Shown here in pieces: positions 1 through 9,936 of a stretch of DNA of 64,000 bases. The position numbers and the translations under genes were made by a program. The DNA comes from Pinus tabuliformis. Taxonomy: Eukaryota; Streptophyta; Pinopsida; Pinales; Pinaceae. The number at the start of each line of letters is the position of its first letter. Position 1 is the first letter of the stretch. The notes under the pieces are model-generated. The model saw only the letters and a program-made list of their open reading frames with translations, searched no databases and was not told the origin of the DNA. The stretch lies in the NCBI GenBank assembly GCA_031772625.1, contig CM062812.1, positions 730,334,300 to 730,398,299 of the forward strand, read 5' to 3'.

Positions 1-47
1 AAAAACACTGTGATCTTGAACTAATATCTTCTTGGATAATGCCAACA
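1..47 (-). repeat. Start of the 3' LTR of copia element A
   Basis: On the minus strand the sequence starting at 47 reads TGTTGGCATTAT, the same 12 bases that open the 5' LTR at 6734. The rest of this LTR lies outside the window. A purine-rich tract (minus strand TTCAGGGGGAGCA, 69-83) lies about 20 bases inside the boundary. Beyond the shared 12 bases the two LTR starts are hard to align by eye, so the boundary is good but the pairing is only moderately sure. Confidence 0.6.
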
Positions 48-68
48 CTGCATTATTAGAAGAATATA

Positions 69-83
69 TATGCTCCCCCTGAA
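69..83 (-). promoter_or_regulatory. Polypurine tract of copia element A
   Basis: The minus strand reads GGTTCAGGGGGAGCA just upstream of the 3' LTR start. In LTR retrotransposons such a tract primes plus-strand DNA synthesis. The spacing to the TG start is longer than usual, so the exact primer is uncertain. Confidence 0.5.
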
Positions 84-258
84 CCTATGCCAGATGGTCT
101 TTGTCAGACCTATATCAGGCTCCTTTAATCCTGAGTCTGGCCCACTGTTTGTCTTCAAACCAACATATACGCGACTGTACCCCCATAAGCTGGCGTATGT
201 ACGCGGATCCTTCTCATGAAACTCGCGTACACCCACTTTTCTCTAAAACTGACAAGAT

Positions 259-1980
259 TCAACAGCAAGACGATGCATCTACTACTCCCAGCTTCTGTCT
301 GAGGTATTCAAATGTTTCCTTGGGTAGTGGTTTGGTGAGTATATGAACAACTTGATCCTTGGAGGGAACATACTCTAATTTGACCTTTTGTTCAAGCACT
401 TGTTCCAGGAGAAAATGATATTTGATAGGTATGTGCTTGGTCTTTGAATGCATGACGAGATTCTTTGAAATATTGGTTGCACTTGTATTATCACAAAAAA
501 TGGAGATAGGTGGAGTACAAGTGATTTGCATGTCTTGCAATGTTTGCATCATCCAAAGGAGTTGTGTGCAACAAGATGCAGCAGCTACATATTTTGCTTC
601 AGCTGTAGATAATGCAATTGAACTCTGTTTCTTGTTGAACCAAGATGCTAATCTAGGACCCATGAAGAATACACCAGCACTAGTGCTTTTTCTGTCATCC
701 ATGCTTCCTACCCAATCTGCATTTGTATATGCATGAAGTGTGAGATCTGTACTTCTAGGATACCATAAGCCATAGTTTTGAGTTCCTTGAAGATACTTGA
801 AAATTCTCCTAACAGCCTGAAGATGAGTTTCCTTTGGATTTTCCTGAAACCTTCCAACTATTCCCACGGCATGCATGATGTCTGGTCGGGTACCTGTTAG
901 ATAGAGAAGACTACCAATCATGGATCTATAGGTTGGTTGATGCATTGCTACTGATTCATCATTTGCGCTGAGGCTGCATCCTCTTATCATAGGGGTACAT
1001 ACTGGTTTCGAATCCTCCATCCCATATTTCTTCAAGATCTGCTTGAGATACTTGGTTTGTGATAGAAAAATACCGTCTTTGTTTTGATGGACTTGTAAAC
1101 CAAGAAAATATGTGAGCTCACCAAGCAGGGACATTTCAAATTCTTTTTGCATCACCAAGGCAAAGTTTTGACTCATGTCTTCTTCATTGCTAACAAAGAT
1201 GATATCATCAACATATAAAACAAGTATTAGCAACTTATCATTGTTAATTTTTATATATAGATTGCTATCTATTGATCCTTTTGTAAAACCTTGTTGATGA
1301 AGATACTTATCCAAATGATAATACCAAGCCCTTGGAGCCTGTTTAAGGCCATAGAAAGCCTTTTTGAGTCTACATACAAGTTTTGGATCATTTCCAAGGA
1401 TGAACCCATCTGGTTGCTCAATATACACTTCTTCATCCAAGTCTCCGTTTAGAAAAGCAGACTTCATGTCCATTTGAAATACTTTGAACTTCTGAAAGCT
1501 AGAAAGAGCAAGGAGCATTCTTATGGCCTCAAGTCTAGCAATTGGTGCAAAAGTTTCTTCAAAGTCTATGCCTTCTTATTGAGCATACCCTTTACAAACA
1601 ATTCTTGCCTTGTTTCTAATAACATCTCCATTTTCATTCAGTTTGTTTTTGAATATCCATTTTGTGCCTATTACATTTTTATCGTTTGGTCTAGGAATCA
1701 ACTCCCAAGTGTTATTCTTTTCAATCTACTCCAGTTCTTCATCATGGCCTTGACCCAGCATTCATCTTTGCATGCTTAACTTACATTTTGTGGTTCAGTG
1801 GAGGAGAGCAATGCTAGGTAGCTTGAAGCTTCTGAAATAGTTCTTCTTGTTTGTACACTTGCCTCTTTCTGCCCCAAAATTTGAGATTCTGGATGATTCT
1901 TTTGAACGTACATGGATGGAGTCTTTTCTTCTATCCTTATCTATTCTTCTGGTGTCTCATAGGTTTCTTCTTCATCATGA
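259..1980 (-). pseudogene. Copia A reverse transcriptase and RNase H
   Basis: This is the C-terminal half of copia pol. The longest part (259-1518) holds the reverse transcriptase core, with QMDVKSAFLNGDL-like (here QMDMKSAFLNGDL), QPDGF, LKKAFYGLKQAPRAWY and the YVDD active-site box. RNase H follows with DWVGSMDDRKSTS, ALSTAEAKY and the terminal HSKTKHIPIKYHFL block. The weakly readable stretch 1519-1980 is the start of the reverse transcriptase domain and the linker from integrase. The order matches Ty1/copia pol (PR-IN-RT-RH). It belongs to a fossil element and is not expected to make a working protein. Confidence 0.9.
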
Positions 1981-1982
1981 GT

Positions 1983-2845
1983 CTAATTTTTTGTTGAAGG
2001 ATAGTCCTCATCATCTTTGAAATCTTCAAATTTTACTTGCCTTGGAATGTTTCCTTCTTCATCAACCACTACATCGATACTTTCAACAATTTTTCCAAGT
2101 CTTTTATTGTAACACTTATATGCTTTGCTGTGAGGAGAGTAACCAAGAAGAATGCCTTCATCTGCTCTAGGTTCAAACTTACCAAGGTTTTCATAAGTCT
2201 TTTTGATGTAACTTTTGCTTCCAAAAATTTTGAAGTATTTTACTATGGGAGTCTTACCATACCAAAGTTCGTGAGGAGTTTGAGTGCTGTTCACCCGGAC
2301 ATTTGTCTTGTTGAGAATAGTGACGATAGAAAACGCAGCTTCAGCCCAGAAGGTTGCAAGAGTCCCAAACTCATCAAGCATTGCTCGAGCCATTTGTTGA
2401 ACTGTTCTGTTCATCCTTTCTACTACTCCATTTCGCTGAGGAGTCCTAGCAGTAGAGAATTCCCTTCTTATTCCATGTTCTTCACAAAAATCCAAAAATC
2501 CATTCGAGGTAAATTCCCCACCTCTATCAGACCTGAGGCACTTGATTATGCGATCTGATTCATTTTCAACCAAGGCTTTGAATGCTTTGAACTTTTCAAA
2601 ACCTTCGTCTTTATGCTTCATAATTCCTTTCCAACACATCCTGGAAAAGTCATCAATGAATAGTATAAAGTATTCTTCTCCTTGAGGTGACCTTTTCCTA
2701 GATGGAGCACATACATCAGTATGGACAAGTTCAAGTGGCCTACTATCTGACCCTTCCTTCTCAGGGAAATTAGTTCTGGTTTGCTTCCTAAACTGACATG
2801 ATTTGCATATTGTGTTGTCTGAAATTCTGATGTCAGGGAGATCAC
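1983..2845 (-). pseudogene. Copia A integrase core
   Basis: This is the retroviral-type integrase (rve) of the copia element. Recognisable blocks are LRSDRGGEF, FCEEHGIRREFS, TPQRNGVVERMNRT and the later FGSKSYI and GYSPHSKAYKCYN segments that mark the copia integrase C-terminal region. It would insert element cDNA into chromosomes. It lies between the protease and reverse transcriptase parts, as expected for copia order. It is a fossil. Confidence 0.88.
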
Positions 2846-2849
2846 GAAC

Positions 2850-3300
2850 CGCCTAATATTTACATGCTTTCCTTATCTGAGAGAAGCTTAGATGCCCCAA
2901 TCTTCTGTGCCATAGCCAGTGTTCATCATTCTTGCTAAGATAGCATTGCTATTTTCCTCCCTTGAGTATGTATAAATCATTTGGAGTTCTTATGCCTTTA
3001 ATCACAGTTTCTCCTGTATCAAGCTCATGAACAATACATCCATTTGATCGAAATATTACCTCATTTCCTTGATCACACATCTGACTGACCCTTAATAGAT
3101 TATGCTTTAAGCCATCAACATACATAACATTCCCAACTTTGACTTTTTCTTTCCAAATAATAGAACCTTTACCTTTTATGGATGCAGGGGTGTCATCTCC
3201 AAATGAGACCTTCTTTTCCTTTTCTAAGGAACTATATGATTGAAGTTTTTCTTTATCACCTGTCATATGTTTCGAGCATCCACTATCGATGTACCACTAA
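2850..3300 (-). pseudogene. Copia A protease and GAG-pre-integrase region
   Basis: The protease signature YIDSGCSKHMTGDKEKL is read on the minus strand at about 3245-3300. It is the copia aspartic protease active-site block (D-S-G). The conserved downstream blocks are VMYVDGLKHNLLRVSQMCD and IVHELDTGETV. The following part leads into the GAG-pre-integrase HHCC region around 2850-2950. In life this domain would cleave the Gag-Pol polyprotein. It is a fossil part. Confidence 0.82.
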
Positions 3301-4481
3301 TTTTCCTGTCCTTCCGCATATAAGGCTATGCCACATCTTTCTGGTTGCGGTTCTTTCTTCCTCCATGTTTTTGGGCTCAATGAAGCTTGGTCCTTCTGAG
3401 TTGTTTCCCGAAACCTACTCCTGCATTGAGAATCTTCATGACCAAAGTTGCTACAGATAGAACATTCTATTTCATTTTCAAGAGAAGAAAAGTTATTGTA
3501 GGTTCTTTTCATGATTCCAGTCATACTCCTTTGATTTCGTGCTTCTCTGGTCATGATGGTCTTGTAGGCAACACATTGAGCTGCTTTATGTCGAAAGTTA
3601 TGACAAGAGAAACATTTGCCTTTGAAGAAATTCTTGCGATCATCAAACCTTCTATTGTAATAGCCATTAGTTCTTGAGGTAAATTGAGAATGATTTACCT
3701 GTGGTTGGTTGTAGCTTATGTTCATCATTGAAGTAGATTTTCCTCGATTTACTTGGTGATTTTTGTTCATTCTTGAAGTAAATTGTCCCTGATTTACCTG
3801 GTGATCTTCATTGTGCCTTTGTTGTCGATTGTCAACCTGTTCACTTCTCCTTGCAGCTTCAAGATAACTTTTGGAGGTAGATGGCTTCTGTGCTTGAGAT
3901 GTTTCTTTAGTATACCCAAGACCTATCTTGATTAGAGGAGAACGCTGGACCTTGATAATCTCATCTAAAGTTTCAGATCCTTTAACAAATCTAAGATTAA
4001 GAGCTTTTGTTTTCTCAATTTCCTTTCTAAGTCCCACAAATTCACATTCTAACTTTTCATTGTGTTTCTCCATTTCAGCAAGTTGGAATGTCAGAGTATC
4101 TATAATCATATTCTTTTCTTCTAAGAAAATTTTGAGTTTAGAAATTTCTTCATAAAGACCTTCTTCATCTATAGAATCTAAGAAATCATCATCTTCAAAA
4201 GCCATCAAAATTCTATAATCATTACCTTGTTCATCTTCATCACTATTTGAAAATCCATCACTGTGTTCATGTGTGTAATAGCTCTTCTTAATTACATTCT
4301 GTTTTCTGTTCCATCTAATTGATTCCTTACCTTTGTCAAGCTTATCTTTATGAGGACACTTGGTAGCATAGTGACTGACTCTTCCACAAGCAAAACATTT
4401 GAAAGGTAGCTTACCTCTGAATCTTCCACAACCCCGTTGAAGGTTCTTGACAAAATTTGATTCTTTCTCTTCTTCTGACAT
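3297..4481 (-). pseudogene. Copia A gag C-terminal region with zinc knuckles and coiled coil
   Basis: This 394-codon stretch starts with a CCHC knuckle (CFACGRVSHYATKC). Next is an acidic segment, then a long heptad-like coiled coil (EEISKLKIFLEEKN...), and then QRSPLIKIGLGYTKE. Two more knuckles follow, CFSCHNFRHKAAQC and CSICSNFGHEDSQC. The middle holds short near-repeats (HQVNRGKSTSMMN, HQVNQGQFTSRMN). A knuckle followed by a coiled coil and GLGY is typical of the extended Gag of Sireviruses. The part would bind RNA and assemble particles. Confidence 0.8.
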
Positions 4482-4496
4482 ATGTCCTACGTCATT

Positions 4497-5153
4497 TTAA
4501 TCTCCCTTTCCTGGGGTTTTGAATTTGATTTCTCTCTTGTCAGATGGTCCCCCTTTTCTGATTTCGTAAGCAGTTAGGATTCCGTGTAGCTGTTGCATGG
4601 TAAGGCTCTGTAGATTTTTTTTTTCTTCTATGGCAGAAAATTTTGATTCAAACTTAGAAGACAAAGATCTTAGAACCTTTTCAACCAGAACAACTTCTTT
4701 TATTTTTTCACCCAAATTTTTCATACAATTAACAATCTCATCTATACGTAGGAAATAGTTATCCACACTTTCATCATTGTACATTCTGCTATTTTCATAT
4801 TGAATTCTGAGAGTTTGTAGTTTTGCTTGTTTTACTTGATCATCTCCTTAATAGCTCAGAATGATCTTGTCCCATATTTCTTTTGTGGTTTTGAGATGCA
4901 TAACCTTGATGAATTCTAATTAAGATAGACTCCCAAATAGAGTATTGACAACCTTTGCTTTTGTTTCATACTACTTCTTACCAGCCATATCTATAGCAGT
5001 TGCTGATGGAAATGTGTATCCTGTTTCCACGATATCCCAGACTTCTGTACCAAGAGATTGAATATATGTTGTGATTCTTACCTTCCAATAGACGAAGTTG
5101 CTCCCACAAAAAATTGGTGGCCTGATCGATGCTTCTTTCTCGTAATTGCTCAT
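4497..5153 (-). pseudogene. Copia A gag N-terminal region
   Basis: The N-terminal piece (4971-5153) opens MSNYEKEASIRPPIFCGSNF and continues with YWKVRITTYIQSLGTEVWDI. That is the DUF4219/UBN2-type opening of plant copia Gag. The second piece (4497-4784) carries YFLRIDEIVNCMKNLGE and VLRSLSSKFESK, the UBN2 capsid-like part. The ATG at 5151-5153 lies 45 bases after the primer site, as usual for the first codon. It is a fossil. Confidence 0.82.
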
Positions 5154-5197
5154 GATGATAGATCTTCCTTCAAGCTATCAAGATTCTTATGAACGAC

Positions 5198-5213
5198 CTG
5201 CTCTAATACCAAT
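5198..5213 (-). promoter_or_regulatory. Primer binding site of copia element A
   Basis: The minus strand reads TTGGTATTAGAGCAGG, one base away from the common plant copia primer site TGGTATCAGAGC, which is complementary to the initiator tRNA-Met 3' end. It begins four to five bases after the LTR end at 5217. Confidence 0.78.
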
Positions 5214-5216
5214 TAT

Positions 5217-6734
5217 TGGAAATAATACTGAGAGGCGGGGGGGGGGTGAATCAGTATTATCTAATCAATATAACCTTTTCATTTCCAAATTCAGATTCAT
5301 ATACGCTACTTCAGTTAAGGAAAATCGTGTGTATATGCAACTGTGTGTAATGCAACAAGCGTATATCTAGTAAACTTATAATTCAGTTAGTTGCTTCTTA
5401 ATGAGTGCATCAGAACATTATTAACCATATGAACAGTAAACAGGAGCAGTAAAGCAGAACAAATCACAACACACATGAACACCAGGATGTAAGGTGGAAA
5501 CCCAATGTGGGTGAAAACCACCTGCTGCAATTCGTCTCTATCTTCTTTTAATTAGAAACTTCTTTTTACAATGATTCTGTACTGGTGCAGTCTTATACCA
5601 GTACGCAGGCTGCTACCTGCAGAAGGCTACAACCTTCTCTCATTCTCCAGCTTCTCTTGGAAGGGAGCTACAACCCCCTTAGCTCTTGTACTAGTTGAGG
5701 TACTAGTACGTAGGTGCTGACCTACAAAATGCTACAACCTTCTCTTTTCTTCCAGGGACCACGTTTCATAAATTTTCAGACTAGATCCATGAATAACATC
5801 AATCAGATATCAACTATATCTGCATCAACCAATTTCTTTTGCACGAAACAAACTGAATCAAATAATCACTTCTCTGAATGCTGTACCCAGAAAAATAGTA
5901 ATAGTAACCAAACACCAATTCTGAACCCAGAACCTTGCAGCAATAAATAGAAGTAGCTAAAACATATTTTAAGAGGCGTATACTACTTCAATGTGTACAA
6001 CCTGCATGCACACGCATCTGAATTAAGTCCAACTAGCATATACAACATTTTTACTTATTGAACCAATGTGTATACATGCCTCTGATGTGCCGAACCTGCA
6101 TACAGATCTATAAAAGATAGTTCACTCTTTCAAATATTCAAACATCAGTTATACCCAGATTATCATATTTATAGATCAAGTCATGCACCAGATATAACAG
6201 ATCAAAACCACAAAAAGATACTACTATTCAAGTCTTAAGTTTTAACCCATGAATAGAACTTATCCATCTTCTTGTGCTCAGGTTCCTCCTTGATTCAGAT
6301 CCAGCTATACACCATAAAGTAATCACCAGTATTCTAGATCTTCCTCTTCATAAGATATTCAATGATTCAGTCAATCCCTTTGCCAAATGATCTCCTCCTT
6401 TTTATAGTCTTAGGCCTTACTCAAACCATGGTCCAAAACCATAGAGAACCAATACTAGGGACCTAAAACATGGGTTCACTACTTCGGACACAATACCAAG
6501 GTCAAAAACCATAGGTCCAAATACCATGGTCGTAAGAATAAGATTTCCCACATGTACGCGCTTTTCCGTGCATGAAAGTGTGTGCATACACATATGCGAC
6601 TTCATCAAAGGAAACCTGCATATACCTGTTTTTCTTTCATATTGAGAGCCTGAACAATGATCTTCCATCTGAGTGAGTTGCCATAAAGGACAACACTTGT
6701 TCCATAGTGCCAAACATTTTTCATAATGCCAACA
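5217..6734 (-). repeat. 5' LTR of copia element A, about 1.5 kb
   Basis: On the minus strand this segment starts TGTTGGC at 6734 and ends TTTCCA at 5217, just before the primer site. It contains repeated ACCATGG/CCAAAACCATAG-type words (6420-6540) and several CTACAACC(T/C)(T/C)C words (5620-5740). Minus-strand reading frames inside it resemble no protein. The length suits a Sirevirus LTR. Its twin lies almost entirely outside the window, so age cannot be judged. Confidence 0.72.
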
Positions 6735-7000
6735 CTATAATATGGACACATGCGCCATCATCCATCCTTCTTGTGCACCAATACTACTAGATCAGAGAAA
6801 GAGCTTTGACTAGGTCAAATTATACCAGCCTCTAGCATTTCTGCAACCATACGTTCAATTTCACTCTTTTGGGCATAGGGATATTTGTACACCATAATGT
6901 TTGGAGGAACACTTCCTAGAATCAAATGAATAGCATGATCTTGATCACAAATAGGTGGGAGACCTTTGGGAGTCTCAAGTACCTTGGAATGATTGTCCAA
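6735..7000 (-). pseudogene. Gypsy B reverse transcriptase, N-terminal start
   Basis: The blocks ICDQDHAIHLILGSVPP and YKYPYAQKSEIERMVAEML, then SQSSFSD and LVHKKDG, form the conserved opening of Ty3/gypsy reverse transcriptase (the 'hxIxL.pG..P...RPYR' block and the 'SPW.SPV..V.KKDG' block). The homology runs up to the copia A insertion point. Confidence 0.82.
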
Positions 7001-7165
7001 GACTTTTTGGAGGTCTAGAGAAATAGATGATTTTGATGTGGAAACATCTAGCGAACATAATTGTGCAATTACACCTCGTTGTTCCTTTTTGAGAAGCCTT
7101 TTTATACTGTTAGAGCTGATTATCTTTCTCAGTTTCCCTGCAATATCCCTTATTTCAACTCCCTT

Positions 7166-7750
7166 TCATTTTGTAGAAACTTTCATGAAAATTTCTTGAA
7201 ACTTAAAAGCTATTATACCCAACGATTGTAGCCATTGGACTCGTACTACAACATTAGCACCACCCATTGGAATGGAAAGCATTAGGCTATTCAATACATA
7301 TTTGCCCATGGATAGCTTGATATTATGGCACTTTCTAGAGCAATTTATGGTTCCTCCACTTGCAACCATCACTTGAAACTTTGGTGCTAGATATAGGAAG
7401 CAATTCAATTCTTTTGCTATCTTAAAATGAATAAAATTGTGGGTACTTCTTGAATCAATCAACACTATTACCCTTTCCTTCTTTACATGTCCTTCTATCT
7501 TGATAGTTTGAGGAGTGGTAATTCTAGCCAATGCATTACAAGATATGGTCGGATTCATTTCTTCTTTATCTAGGTTTTGTTCCTGGAGTATATCCTCTTC
7601 TTTTGACATTTCTTGTTCCTTTTCTTCCTCCTCTTCACAATCTATGTATAATAATTTCTTCTCAGCACACTTATGACCTTTAGTGTATTTGTTATCACAA
7701 CTATAACAAAGCCCTTTTGCTATTTTTTCTTCCAATTTTTGTGGTGTCAA
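7166..7750 (-). pseudogene. Gypsy B zinc finger and retropepsin
   Basis: The N-terminus shows KIAKGLCYSCDNKYTKGHKC, the CCHC finger shape of plant chromovirus Gag. A Glu-rich stretch follows, and then ITTPQTIKIEGHV and VLIDSRSTHNFIHFKIA, the retropepsin active-site region. WLQSLGIIAFKFQEIFMKV matches the protease end of this family. It would process the polyprotein. It is a fossil. Confidence 0.82.
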
Positions 7751-7759
7751 CCTTATAGG

Positions 7760-8340
7760 TTATGGAAGGCTAGGAGCAACAACACTTCCATCTTTATAGT
7801 TGTGAGTGGTAGGCTTCCTGGTTGCCATAATTTTTCTTTCCATTTTTCTTGCTAACCTGAATGCCTTCTGCAATGAATCAGGTTCTGAAAGGCGAACCTC
7901 ATGTTTGATATTATCCTTTAAAGTCCCTATGAATACATCAATCCTATTCTCCTCTGGAATATCTTTTACCCTTATGTTAAATTTTTGGAAGTCCTCGGTG
8001 TGCTCCATGATTGAACCCTTTTGTTTGAGACTTATCGATTAGCTAAAAAAGGTGTTGCTTTTTGTATCCTCATAATGCGTTGTCATTTCTTCCATTAAAA
8101 TTGCCCAAATGACAATTTGATTACGAGAGCAAAGCCATCAATACCATACAAACTGATTTGGTTCCAAATATAAAGTTGCAATACGTACCTTTTGTGTGTT
8201 TTGCACATCATGGAGATCGAAAAATTGCTCCATCTGTAGTATCCATGTTGTGGGATCCTTGCCATCAAACTTCGTCATATCGATTTTAGAATATGGTGGG
8301 TCTTCAATCCAACATTAGAGATCATTATTAACATTTCTTT
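7760..8340 (-). pseudogene. Gypsy B gag capsid region
   Basis: The segment at 7760-8008 reads FQKFNIRVKDIPEENRIDVF, IGTLKDNIKHEVRL and LQKAFRLARKMERKI, the end of the retrotrans_gag domain. The upstream part at about 8140-8300 has KFDGKDPTTWILQMEQFF and RIATLYLEPNQFVWY, its start. Similarity fades left of the junction with the gypsy C LTR at about 8364. Confidence 0.75.
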
Positions 8341-8363
8341 TGTTCTCATCATGAGTTTCTTTT

Positions 8364-8987
8364 GTGCGCAGAGGCCTAGTATTTTGTCGCTGAGTGCACA
8401 GACCGCTGCAGCTGAGTGTGTAGGGAAAGTCGAGTCTGTAATCATTTGGAAGAATTAATTAAGAGAATTTTCCTATCATTTATGTGTATTTATTTTATGT
8501 TTATGTATCTATTATGATGGGTATGAATTTCACTGCTAATGCTTATATGATGCAGGAATGTGTACAACTATATTGGCTAAGTGAACGCAAGTTAGAATAT
8601 CTGTTTACGCGAAGATAATCAATATTGGTTAATAAGATAAGTAAGATACTTAGTGGGGTTCAAGAGGTATCACGATTCACTGCCCTAGAAGCGTTAAAGA
8701 ATCTCAGCCCCTGGCTAGGGCTGCGTGAAGGCCAATTGTAACACTTCGCGAAGGTACTCAAGGGTGGAACAGATTATGAAGCGACCTGTGTGAAGGCAGG
8801 CATAGTTGGAATAAATCGACATCACATCCATCTCAAGGGTGTGGAAACTTGGTTCTAGCATCCCCCCATTCTACTTCGAATGAGACTTGAGTCCGTGCTC
8901 TGTGAACTGATGTCGAAAGGGCCAGTAGTGTGGCGATTTGTTTGGCTAACTAACTTTGAACCTAGGTCAGGCCCCCATAAGACATCA
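8364..8987 (+). repeat. Truncated 5' LTR of gypsy element C
   Basis: The segment aligns collinearly with 21779-22395 in the 3' LTR. Long identical words include TCACTGCTAATGCTTATATG and GTTTGGCTAACTAACT. The first 340 bases of the LTR are absent here, and the sequence to the left is gypsy fragment B on the other strand. The end reads ATAAGACATCA where the 3' copy has ATAAGCCAACA. A weak primer-site candidate, TGGGATCAGAATC, lies at 9002. Confidence 0.88.
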
Positions 8988-9386
8988 AATTTTTTTGTTG
9001 CTGGGATCAGAATCTGCATAGAGATGTGTGATTTCATATCATTGGAATCCAACTAAGAAAGAAATTGAAGGCTGGTTGGATAGAAGAATTCACAAGTTCG
9101 CAGTGCAGGAGAATAGAAACCTGCAACTATCAAAAGAATAGTGGTGAGACAACTACCTGTATACGGAGATGTAAGAAATATTTTTCATGTCCTTTCCTAC
9201 TGATCTATATGAGTGGATAGTGAAGTTAGCAGATAGACAGGGAAGGTGTAAACTTGATGGTCCAATTGGTGGACCCTAGAGCTAGTGCGAAGATTGGAAG
9301 CATCGGAGGATAAGATCACTCACACCGTCGATCATTGGCTCGATCATATTATAGGAGGATTTGTTACTGAGTTTGCAATCAACACC
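8988..9386 (+). other. 5' leader of gypsy element C
   Basis: This is non-coding sequence between the 5' LTR remnant and the copia B insertion. It continues after the insertion at 14464, where ...GCAATCAACACC is followed by TCAATCAACTAC. I see no protein similarity in it. Confidence 0.6.
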
Positions 9387-9887
9387 TATAGATTTTAACC
9401 TCGTATAGAAATTACCTGCATACGAATTCTAAGACACAGAAAATAAACAATGCGAGAGCATAACACATAAAACACATATACATAGAGATTTTCACTAGAT
9501 CCCAAAATCAGGACTACCAGCTTGATTTTTCATTATGTTCCTTTTAATGTTACAATACATATTTATACATACCAAAGCATCCAATGCCATGGACTGAAAA
9601 GCATCGCATCCAAAATCATGGACCGAAAACCATCGTGTCCAAAACCATGTGTGAAAATCATGCACAAAACCATAGGTAGGTCTGCCCAACCTAACATAGG
9701 GTCCAAAACCAAAATTTTCTGGGGCACTGCCCTAGACCCCATAGAGTGAGGTTACCTGCAACCCTCAAACCCCTTGTGACTCCCCCTACTATGCAATTAG
9801 TGCAACAAAGGGTGTGCTCCGCCCCCCTTCTAACCCCACGGTTAACTACGTGGGCTAGCCATGGAAAGAATATAACACAACTCAAAA
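9387..9887 (-). repeat. 3' LTR of copia element B
   Basis: The segment aligns with 13992-14463 throughout. It is about 30 bp longer because of a local duplication of the (A)CCATGGACCGAAAACCAT-like word near 9600-9650. Its minus-strand start follows the purine tract directly. Confidence 0.92.
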
Positions 9888-9902
9888 TTCTCCCACTTGT
9901 TG
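9888..9902 (-). promoter_or_regulatory. Polypurine tract of copia element B
   Basis: The minus strand reads CAACAAGTGGGAGAA immediately before the 3' LTR, the expected place and composition for the plus-strand primer. Confidence 0.8.
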
Positions 9903-9936
9903 TTTTCTTTCCATAAGGGGTCATAGGGGAGCTTAG

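Larger units (their letters stand above)
1..6734 (-). mobile_element. Ty1/copia element A, Sirevirus-like, cut by window edge
   Basis: The element reads on the minus strand in the order LTR (5217-6734), primer site, gag, protease, integrase, reverse transcriptase-RNase H, purine tract, and the first 47 bases of the 3' LTR at the window start. Both LTR starts share TGTTGGCATTAT. The Sirevirus/Maximus assignment rests on the long gag C-terminal part, with zinc knuckles, a coiled coil and a GLGY motif. That arrangement is known for this lineage; the assignment is my inference. The element is a broken fossil with roughly ten interruptions. It lies inside the reverse transcriptase of gypsy fragment B, whose reading stops exactly at 6735. 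Confidence 0.88.
6735..8340 (-). mobile_element. Ty3/gypsy fragment B, chromovirus-like gag-protease-RT start
   Basis: Parts are read on the minus strand. Gag lies at about 7760-8300 (FDGKDPTTWILQMEQFFDLH, then RIDVFIGTLKDNIKHEVRL). A chromovirus-type CCHC finger (GLCYSCDNKYTKGHKC) and an acidic linker come next. The aspartic protease (VLIDSRSTHNFIH) follows at 7166-7750, then the start of reverse transcriptase (YKYPYAQKSEIERMVAEML). The RT reading stops at 6735, where copia A begins. The rest presumably lies left of the window, beyond copia A. No LTR of its own is visible. It is a broken fossil with many interruptions. Confidence 0.85.
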
